Below the pieces are notes generated by a model. That model searched no databases, was not told the DNA's origin, and saw only the letters and a list, made by a program, of their open reading frames with translations. Below, piece after piece: positions 1 to 4,500 of a stretch of 5,755 nt of DNA. Each line of letters opens with the position of its first letter. The first letter of the stretch is position 1. Source of the DNA: DATKXO01 sp035528995 (GTDB taxonomy: Bacteria; Planctomycetota; Phycisphaerae; UBA1845); NCBI GenBank assembly GCA_035528995.1, contig DATKXO010000262.1, forward strand, positions 1-5,755. The letters run 5' to 3'. The position numbers and the translations under genes are program-made.

Positions 1-195
1 ATCGCCGACACCCTCTTTGAGCGGTTCCAGCGGCCGGGCCAGGACGGCGGCACTACCCAGGGCGGGGCCGCCCCGGTGGTCATCCACCACCACCACACCA
101 CGAACCGCTACAACGAGCGGCACTACGGCACCCGCCGTGGCGCGTGGGCCGTGCGAAGCGGACAGAGGGAGAGGGACCGATCCCGTGCCGGATGA
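1..195 (+). CDS. C-terminal fragment of an unrecognised protein (5' end outside the window)
   Basis: An open frame runs from the first base to a TGA at 193-195 and encodes 64 residues with no start in view. Nearly every third codon position in the first 50 codons is G or C, which is the pattern of a real gene in a GC-rich genome; the bias weakens only in the last dozen codons. The peptide begins with a helical-looking stretch (IADTLFERFQ), then a Gly/Thr/Ala/Pro linker, a short hydrophobic piece leading into four consecutive histidines (VVIHHHHTTNRYNERHYG), and a strongly basic tail rich in Arg. The His cluster and Arg-rich end look like a disordered, possibly metal- or nucleic-acid-contacting tail, but that is inference. 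I do not recognise the family. The codon bias is the main reason to accept it, and the overlapping ATG-started ORF in another frame at 17-295 is its shadow. Confidence 0.6.
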   Translation: MADTLFERFQRPGQDGGTTQGGAAPVVIHHHHTTNRYNERHYGTRRGAWAVRSGQRERDRSRAG

Positions 196-261
196 CCGCC
201 GAAACGTTGCCGCAACGTTGCCGCATTGCCGCCCAAGTCTACCTTCGGATAGACTGCCGAA

Positions 262-426
262 ATGGCACGTAACCCACGCTTTGAACAGGACTTGAACGCT
301 CGCGGCCCAACCCGCCCGCCTCGCACTCCCACTGCAATTCTGCCCGAAATGGCCCCGGATCGGGCCTGTGGCGTTTTTAAACGAATCCGCGCCGCTTTCG
401 CCGATTTTTTTTCTAAGTCTCTATAA
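262..426 (+). CDS. Possible small protein of 54 residues, unrecognised
   Basis: An ATG at 262 opens a frame that closes at TAA 424-426. The product starts MARNPRFEQDLNARG, has a Pro/Thr/Arg-rich middle, and ends with a basic amphipathic-looking helix (VFKRIRAAFADFFSKSL). It lies 66 bases after the upstream gene on the same strand. Against it: only a weak GGAT precedes the ATG, third-position GC is near one half and much lower than in the neighbouring genes, and the region also carries hairpin-like and T-rich sequence typical of a spacer. The protein-like composition of both ends keeps it as a candidate only. No function is proposed. Confidence 0.25.
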   Translation: MARNPRFEQDLNARGPTRPPRTPTAILPEMAPDRACGVFKRIRAAFADFFSKSL

Positions 427-532
427 GCCAAGGGTTTAGCCGGATTCCCAATCCTCGCTGAGCAGTGGTCATTATTTCCTGCGCGCAGCAGTGCATTTGG
501 GGACGGTAGCCGCCACCGACGACGGGGCACTG

Positions 533-560
533 GGTGCAACCGAGTACCTCGGGCTGCACC
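533..560. other. Isolated stem-loop in the spacer
   Basis: GGTGCA (533-538) pairs with TGCACC (555-560), and CCGAG (540-544) pairs with CTCGG (548-552). The two helices are separated by a 1 x 2 internal loop and closed by the triloop TAC, giving 11 base pairs over 28 bases. No T-tract follows on either strand, so it is not a standard intrinsic terminator. It could be part of an untranslated RNA, a protein-binding palindrome or a decayed repeat unit; nothing nearby decides between these. Confidence 0.45.
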
Positions 561-609
561 TCTACATACCGCGCGGGGCTTGTCGTGTCCAGGGGGGCGG
601 AATAGCGAA

Positions 610-621
610 GGAGGGGGCGGG
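610..621. repeat. 12-bp direct repeat, left copy
   Basis: GGAGGGGGCGGG is repeated exactly and in the same orientation at 889-900. This copy ends 4 bases before the left inverted repeat of the hairpin-rich element. Its low complexity lowers its weight. Confidence 0.5.
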
Positions 622-657
622 TCTGTGACACTTCCGGCGACATTCGGTTTCGGGTGC

Positions 658-680
658 CACGGGCGGCTTGTCCGCCCGTG
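658..680. repeat. Perfect hairpin 1 (9-bp stem, loop CTTGT)
   Basis: CACGGGCGG (658-666) pairs perfectly with CCGCCCGTG (672-680) around CTTGT. It shares its outer CAC/GTG ends, stem length and loop size with the hairpin at 709-731 while the inner stem differs, which suggests two members of one family of palindromic units. Similar GC-rich palindromes are, to my recollection, frequent in planctomycete spacers. Confidence 0.65.
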
Positions 681-708
681 CGGTCTCTCGGGTGGGCGCG
701 TGGAGCAA

Positions 709-731
709 CACTGGCAGGCAAGCTGCCAGTG
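709..731. repeat. Perfect hairpin 2 (9-bp stem, loop GCAAG)
   Basis: CACTGGCAG (709-717) pairs perfectly with CTGCCAGTG (723-731) around GCAAG. Read on the minus strand the loop is CTTGC, one base different from the CTTGT loop of hairpin 1, so this looks like a related unit in the opposite orientation. A partial extra copy (CCAGTG) follows directly at 732-737. Confidence 0.65.
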
Positions 732-795
732 CCAGTGCCACCCGCCCGCTTCCGCCGCCCCTTCCAGGGGCTCCCCTTCGTATCGGCACTGCCGA

Positions 796-823
796 CCCAG
801 GGCTCGCTTCGCATCGCCCTGGG
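796..823. repeat. Hairpin 3 (8-bp stem, 12-base loop)
   Basis: CCCAGGGC (796-803) pairs with GCCCTGGG (816-823) around a 12-base loop containing GCTTCGC. I recall a CCCAGGG...GCTTCGC...CCCTGGG pattern as recurrent in spacers of planctomycete genomes; this needs a database check. There is no T-tract suited to termination. Confidence 0.55.
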
Positions 824-835
824 CTATATTCCCTC

Positions 836-850
836 GTCCGCTCCGCGGAC
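836..850. repeat. Hairpin 4 (6-bp stem, triloop)
   Basis: GTCCGC (836-841) pairs with GCGGAC (845-850) around TCC. It follows hairpin 3 after 12 bases, and the two probably belong to the same repeat unit. TTTC comes after it, too short to make it a likely terminator. Confidence 0.45.
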
Positions 851-888
851 TTTCAACTGTGTGGCCCCGCCTGAAGTGTCATGCACCC

Positions 889-900
889 GGAGGGGGCGGG
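889..900. repeat. 12-bp direct repeat, right copy
   Basis: Exact copy of the sequence at 610-621. It starts 7 bases after the right inverted repeat and about 50 bases before the Shine-Dalgarno sequence of the membrane-protein gene. Confidence 0.5.
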
Positions 901-947
901 CGGTTGGCGGCTGTCGATTGGAACCTGGTGTCGGGCGTTCGGTCAAT

Positions 948-953
948 GGAGGA
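948..953 (+). promoter_or_regulatory. Ribosome binding site of the membrane-protein gene
   Basis: GGAGGA lies six bases before the ATG at 960, an ideal Shine-Dalgarno match and distance. It settles the start at 960 over the in-frame ATG at 654, whose extension would run through the hairpin element with a composition unlike a protein. Confidence 0.85.
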
Positions 954-959
954 TTTCCC

Positions 960-1232
960 ATGAACCCGACTGTCGGCGCTCTCGTGTTGCTCGGGCAAGC
1001 GGAGAATGCGGGGCAGACGGCCCCGCTCTGGGTGCAGATCCTGGTGAGCATACTCCCCTGGGTGCTTGTCTTCGTAGTCGTCTGGTACTTGGTCTGGAAG
1101 TTCCTGACCCGGTACCAGCGCCCACTCCAGGATCGCTCCCTGGAGTACATGGATCGGCTGGAGGCGAACACAGGAGAGATGGTCGAGCTGTTGAAGCAGA
1201 TCAACGACAAGCTCGGCCGGCCCGGCTCCTGA
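960..1232 (+). CDS. Small single-pass membrane protein with a cytoplasmic coiled coil, 90 residues, function unknown
   Basis: The protein has a short polar N-terminus (about residues 1-23), one hydrophobic segment rich in Val, Leu and Trp (about 25-47, including ILPWVLVFVVVWYLVW), a basic stop-transfer patch (K47, R51, R54) and a soluble C-terminal half. The charges place the N-terminus outside and the C-terminus in the cytoplasm. M64, L67, T71, M74, L78, I81 and L85 follow strict 3-4 heptad spacing, so this half should form a short coiled coil that could mediate oligomerisation or partner binding. There is no catalytic motif and no known family comes to mind. It is preceded by the hairpin-rich element, has its own strong ribosome binding site, and stands alone on its strand, converging on the protease gene. 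A stem-loop about 170 bases downstream may end its transcript. A role as a membrane scaffold or regulatory small protein is only inference. That it is a real gene is well supported by the binding site and by the ordered topology. Confidence 0.8.
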   Translation: MNPTVGALVLLGQAENAGQTAPLWVQILVSILPWVLVFVVVWYLVWKFLTRYQRPLQDRSLEYMDRLEANTGEMVELLKQINDKLGRPGS

Positions 1233-1277
1233 GGATGGCAGGCAGTTCCTTTGGGAGGACCGGTGGGTTGCGCTTCG

Positions 1278-1294
1278 CTGCCGCCATCCGGCAG
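1278..1294. other. Small hairpin downstream of the membrane-protein gene
   Basis: CTGCCG (1278-1283) pairs with CGGCAG (1289-1294) around CCATC. It begins 45 bases after the stop codon, follows a TTGCGCTTCGCTG stretch that recalls the loop of hairpin 3, and has no T-tract. Possibly a 3'-end structure or a repeat remnant. Confidence 0.35.
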
Positions 1295-1313
1295 TGGGGG
1301 AGACAGCGGAATG

Positions 1314-1334
1314 GCGAATTGCGAATAGCGAATG
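1314..1334. repeat. Short tandem repeat, three GCGAAT units at 7-base spacing
   Basis: GCGAAT occurs at 1314-1319, 1321-1326 and 1328-1333, each followed by one variable base (T, A, G). The array is in the non-coding spacer between two convergent genes. Spurious ORFs made from such arrays (Phe-Ala-Ile-Arg-like on the reverse strand) are, as far as I recall, common in environmental bacterial assemblies, so it may belong to a widespread spacer repeat. No function is evident. Confidence 0.5.
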
Positions 1335-1400
1335 ATGAGGGGAGAGGCGGGCTGAGGGTGCGATGCATGCAGTCCGAACGCAGTAGCCCACGGGCGCGCG

Positions 1401-1439
1401 AAAGGGCGGGATGGACTCAGTTGGTCCATCCCGCCCTTT
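1401..1439. terminator. Probable bidirectional terminator between convergent genes
   Basis: AAAGGGCGGGATGGAC (1401-1416) pairs perfectly with GTCCATCCCGCCCTTT (1424-1439) around a 7-base loop, giving a very stable 16-bp stem. The stem ends in AAA/TTT, so each strand reads out into a short T run. It lies 168 bases after the + strand stop and 69 bases after the protease stop on the - strand, as expected for a shared terminator. The T runs are only three bases long, so termination may be weak or the stem may instead protect the 3' ends of both transcripts. Confidence 0.65.
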
Positions 1440-1508
1440 GATCTTGCGGCTCGTCAGCGGTCGCCACTGCTCGTAAGGAGTGGCACACCGCACACTTGCG
1501 CGGGGCGG

Positions 1509-4500
1509 CTACTTGCAGGCGCCTTTGTGGCACCAGCCGGAGCAGCACTCGTCGTCCAGCGTGCAGGCCTCAGCCTTGGCCAGGCAGGCGCAGTCTGAAT
1601 CGGCGCCGTCGGTGAGGCCGTCGCAGTCGTTGTCGATGCCGTCGGCGCAGTCGGTCTCCGTAAGCGGCGGCGCGCCACAATCCTCCGGGCAGTTGCACTG
1701 GTCCTCGTCCGGATCGCAGGTGGCGTCACCACAGACGGGCGGTGCGCCGCAGTCCACGGCACAGTTGAAGCCGTCCTCGGTGCCTTCGCAGACATCATCG
1801 CCGCAGCAGGACGGGACGGCCGGGTCACTCGAACAGATGTTGCCGGCGTCCGTGCAACGGCTGTCGGCACAGGTCACACCGTAAGCGGCGGTACCGTCGC
1901 CGCAGCAGAAGCGGCCGTTGGGCTTGCCGCCCAGTTTGTTGTTGCAGTCGGCGGGACAGGTCAGGCAGTCCTCGCCATCGGCAATCTCGCAGATGCCGTT
2001 TCCGCAGACGGCCCCGCTGCCACTGAAGCAGTCGTCGGGACAACCGATGCAGTCCTCGCCCAGCTCGCAGGTGCCGTCGTAGTCGCAGTCGGGCTGCACA
2101 CAGACATTGTTGTCCTCGTCGCAGTCCAGACCCGGGCACGGATCGGCGCCGGGCTGGCAATCGAGCGCCGGGTCGCAGGTCTCGACGCCGGTGCAGAACA
2201 GGGCGTCGTCGCAGGCAGCGTCATCTGGGATGTTGCCGCACGCGTCGGTCGTCTCGTTGCAGGAATCGATGGTACAGCCCACGGCGTCGTCGCAGTTTAC
2301 GGTGGTGCCGGGCTGGCAGTGGCCGTAGGCATCGCAGGTCTCGACGCCGTCGCAGAAGAGGGCGTCGTCGCACTCGGCGTCGGAGAGGCAGTCGCACGGC
2401 GGGCAGGGGCCGCCGCAGTCGATGCGATCCTCGCCGTCGTCCTGGAGGCCGTTGGTGCAGCTCGGAGCGCAGAGGGCCATGGCGGACAGGTCACTCTCCT
2501 CGAAGTCCGAGGGGAGGCCGTTGCCGGCGGACAGGCCGGCGAGGCCGTCGGCGGCGCTGGCGGCGAGGTAACTGACCACGACGGTGCCGTCGAAGTACAT
2601 CTCGATCTGGAAGGTGTTGGAGCCCGTAGCGGAGAACTCGGGAACGTTCTGCCAGGTGACGACGGCGCGGTCGGCGAGCTGCTTCCAAGTGGCGGTCCCG
2701 CCGGAGCCGGGGTTGAGGTCGTCGAACAGAGCCGATATCCGGGGCAAATCAAAGTGGCCCGCGAGCGACTCGGTGTAGTTGGTGTCGCCCGCGTTGAAGG
2801 TGATGTAGCCGTTGGTGCCGGGGTAGAAGGTGGAGTAGCTGGTGCCATAGAGTGACACCGTATCTCCGCCGCTGAGCGTGATGGTGTCGTAGCCGTCGTC
2901 GGAGCTGGGCGTGAAGACCAGGGGGGTTCCACCGGCGGGATCGGTTGGCAGGTCGGCGATCGACTGGGCGCAGCCGCCGTAGAAGTCGACGGAGCCGTTT
3001 GGCGTGAACACCAGGCTGATGTTGTCCAGGTCGTTGTCGGACGCGAAGAGCTCGGTGAAGTAATCGGGGATGTCGAGCGTGGCGAAGCTGAAGCAGGCTC
3101 CGCCGTTGTCGTCGGTGCCGCCGTTTCCGGCCGAGTCCTGTGCGTCGACGGCATAGAAGTAGGTGGTGTTTTCGGTCAATCCGCTGAGCCCGATCGCGTG
3201 GGCGGTCAGGGCGCCCGGCTGGGTTGCGGACTCGGTCAGGGCAGCGCAGGACAGGCCGTAGCGCACGGTTCCGAGTGCCGGTTCGTCGGTGTCAAACTGC
3301 ACCACGGCGGTGTGCGAAGCGACGTCGGTGGCCTGCACGTTGCTGATCAGCGGTACGACGCAGTCCACGCCGGCGACCGAGGTGACGGGCACGTTGATGC
3401 CTCCCTGGCCGTCGTCGGCGTCGATGTAGGTTGTGGTGACGGTGTCTCCGTGGGCGACCTGGAGGACGCCGGCGGCATCGACGGTGTCGAGCAAGATCGA
3501 GCCGCGGAAGTCGGCCGTTGCGGCCCCGGACTCGGTCAGCAGCACGGTCTCGCCGGTGGGCTCGGTAGTTGAGTCGATGGAGACGGTGACGGTCTGGATG
3601 GTTCCGTCATCGGTGTTCAGGTCGCAGTCGATGACCTGGACGGCGGCCGTGGCCGTGCAGGGATAGACCGAGGCGTCGAGGGCGACGGTGCCGGCCGAGG
3701 AGCAGTTGACCAGGAGCGGCGAGGCGCACAGCGAGAAGGGCTGCGGCCCCTGGGGCACGGCGAAGCCGTGGATTTCGACGCGCCAGACACCCGGGTCGGG
3801 GTTGTTGACGAGCACCTGCTCGAGGTTGTCGACGTGGTTCTCCTGGTTCCGGGTGGCGTTGGCGCCGGGGTTGAACTGATCCAGGGTCCAGGGGTAGTAG
3901 CGGGCGTTTGACGGATCGAAGACCCGCAGGTCCAGATCGTTGACCAGTGCGGGGTCCACGTTCGGCGTGCCGGGGTAGTCGTCCCAGGCCAGGGTGACCT
4001 TCAACTCGGTGTCGGTGGGTTCGACCACGACCAGGACGGAGTGGGTGGCGCCTTGATCGACGGCGGCCTCGAAGAAGTTCTCGGCCCGCATGAAGTCGAT
4101 GGTCTGGGCGATGCGGACGGACCCATAGCCGTACATGTAGTCGGGACCGGAGTTGCCCAGGTCCACGGCGTTGTGGGCCAGGAGGGCCTTAAGGGTCGAG
4201 TTGCGGGGGTCGGGATCTCCGGGGAACTGGGCGCGGAAATCCTGGAGGAGCAGTGAGGAGAGACCGCACACGGTGGGGGCGGCCATCGAGGTGCCGCACA
4301 GCGTGGTATAGGCCGTGTCACTGGTAGATGTGCAGGAGGTGACGCCGCCATCGCCATCGCTCTGGCAGCCGGGGGCGGAGATGTCCGGCTTCAGCCGTCC
4401 GTCGTCGGTCGGGCCCCAACTGCTGAAGGTGGTCATGGAGTCGTTGTTGGAGTTGAGGGCCCCGACGGCGATGTGGTTCTTGGCTCCGGCGGGCGGTGCG

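Larger units (their letters stand above)
626..881. repeat. Hairpin-rich element bounded by an imperfect 14-bp inverted repeat
   Basis: TGACACTTCCGGCG at 626-639 is matched in inverted orientation by CGCCTGAAGTGTCA at 868-881, with 13 of 14 positions complementary. The 256 bases they enclose carry four perfect stem-loops (658-680, 709-731, 796-823, 836-850) and no convincing gene; the ORFs crossing it are rich in Cys, Pro, Arg and Gly, as expected from translated repeats. Copies of the 12-mer GGAGGGGGCGGG lie just outside each end (610-621 and 889-900). They do not abut the inverted repeats, being 4 and 7 bases away, so a clean target-site duplication is not shown. It has the look of a small non-autonomous mobile or palindromic element lying directly upstream of the membrane-protein gene, but a chance grouping of spacer hairpins is not excluded. 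Confidence 0.45.

Noticed and set aside
86..100. Run of CAC codons coding four histidines as an artificial tag
   Set aside because: It lies within a natural-looking frame and is followed by about 30 more residues; nothing else suggests vector sequence.
351..412. Possible intrinsic terminators: GGCCC/GGGCC hairpin (351-366) with T5 (374-378), and a T8 tract (405-412)
   Set aside because: The five-base stem is weak and sits seven bases before its T run; no stable stem directly precedes the T8 tract.
422..427. TATAAG as a -10 element
   Set aside because: No acceptable -35 partner and no clear gene downstream at a reasonable distance.
825..830. TATATT as a -10 promoter element for the membrane-protein gene
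   Set aside because: No -35-like hexamer is found at 16-18 bases upstream, and the motif lies between repeat hairpins; a promoter somewhere in the spacer is likely but cannot be placed.
654..1232. Long 192-residue version of the membrane-protein ORF
   Set aside because: Its first 102 residues run through the hairpin element and have Pro/Arg/Cys-rich repeat-like composition, while a strong Shine-Dalgarno sequence fits the ATG at 960.
824..1493. Two - strand ORFs of about 200 residues (824-1429 and 879-1493)
   Set aside because: They cross the terminator hairpin, the GCGAAT repeat and the antisense of the membrane-protein gene, and their sequence reflects translated repeats.
1509..2471. CRISPR-like or tandem repeat array in the repeated GTCGCAG segments
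   Set aside because: The recurring short words come from codons for repeated Cys-Asp units in a coding frame; spacing is irregular and no spacers exist.
2297..3154. 285-residue - strand ORF in another frame of the protease gene
   Set aside because: Pro/Ser/Thr/Ala-rich shadow frame inside a region that codes for recognisable modules in the main frame.
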